Shown: in pieces, positions 13,938 to 13,985 of the stretch | How the letters are laid out: each line of letters opens with the position of its first letter | How positions within the stretch are numbered: position 1 is the first letter of the stretch | From: Bacteriovoracaceae bacterium | Lineage (GTDB): Bacteria; Bdellovibrionota; Bacteriovoracia; Bacteriovoracales; Bacteriovoracaceae | Assembly: GCA_947448095.1 (NCBI GenBank) | Contig: CANFNN010000047.1 | Span: forward strand, 1 to 13,985 | Direction: 5' to 3' | Length of the DNA stretch: 13,985 nt | Program-made: the position numbers and the translations under genes | The notes under the pieces: model-generated | The model's database searches: none | What the model was told of the DNA's origin: nothing | The model's input: the letters and a program-made list of their open reading frames with translations, nothing else

Positions 13938-13985
13938 GTTTTGAATCGCCGCTACTAATGTTTCTTCTTTTTTAGCAAAACAAAA
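13923..13985 (-). CDS. C-terminal tail of a probable convergent gene at the right edge
   Basis: Read on the minus strand from the right edge, one frame stays open and gives FCFAKKEETLVAAIQNLKGL before a TAG at 13925-13923. The amphipathic ending (EETLVAAIQNLKGL) looks like a real protein C-terminus. If real, its last 15 bp overlap the end of the protease gene, as the other two convergent pairs in the window also do. Only 20 residues are visible, so no product can be assigned. Confidence 0.4.
   Translation of the reverse strand, partial: FCFAKKEETLVAAIQNLKGL

Overview
The window looks like a piece of chromosome from a Gram-negative bacterium, probably a member of the Bdellovibrionota (Bacteriovorax/Peredibacter-like). 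This rests on the moderately AT-rich composition, tightly packed genes, lipoproteins and periplasmic proteins with Gram-negative export signals, a phosphatidylserine decarboxylase, a sigma-54 activator with a matching promoter, and degenerate receiver proteins with long low-complexity linkers. That assignment is an inference from protein style, not from a marker gene. I see no rRNA, tRNA, CRISPR array, transposase or phage gene, and no gene-free stretch longer than about 165 bases.

Layout. (1) 1-2836, minus strand: an 819-residue modular protein (degenerate receiver-like N-terminus, acidic/lysine-rich linker with a repeated LSGKSSTD-type motif, PilZ-like C-terminus) is followed after 10 bp by a receiver-domain protein that runs off the left edge. 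(2) 2972-5770, plus strand: mgtE (Mg2+ channel/transporter) and a fused GDP-mannose pathway enzyme manC, 18 bp apart. (3) 5870-6759, plus strand: a 21-residue hydrophobic leader peptide whose stop overlaps the start of a PIG-L/LmbE-type de-N-acetylase; nagB (glucosamine-6-phosphate deaminase) converges on it and the coding ends overlap by 58 bp. (4) 7515-11911, plus strand: a sigma-54 activator with receiver, AAA+ and HTH domains is followed by a textbook -24/-12 promoter that drives a tight operon: a small HTH protein, a small winged-helix-like protein and a 464-residue lipoprotein with a Ca2+-loop motif. An endonuclease/exonuclease/phosphatase-fold hydrolase follows 9 bp later. (5) 11901-12830, minus strand: psd, overlapping the hydrolase gene tail to tail by 11 bp. 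(6) 12906-13937, plus strand: a secreted DegP/Deg1-like protease with one PDZ domain, divergent from psd with overlapping promoters; the tail of a probable convergent gene lies at the right edge.

The least explained part is region 4, a self-contained sigma-54 regulon: activator, promoter, two small putative DNA-binding proteins and a surface or periplasmic lipoprotein of unknown role. Region 3 is also notable because a PIG-L-type deacetylase beside nagB, with no nagA in view, suggests amino-sugar turnover. The rest is largely housekeeping: Mg2+ uptake, sugar-nucleotide synthesis, phosphatidylethanolamine synthesis and periplasmic protein quality control.
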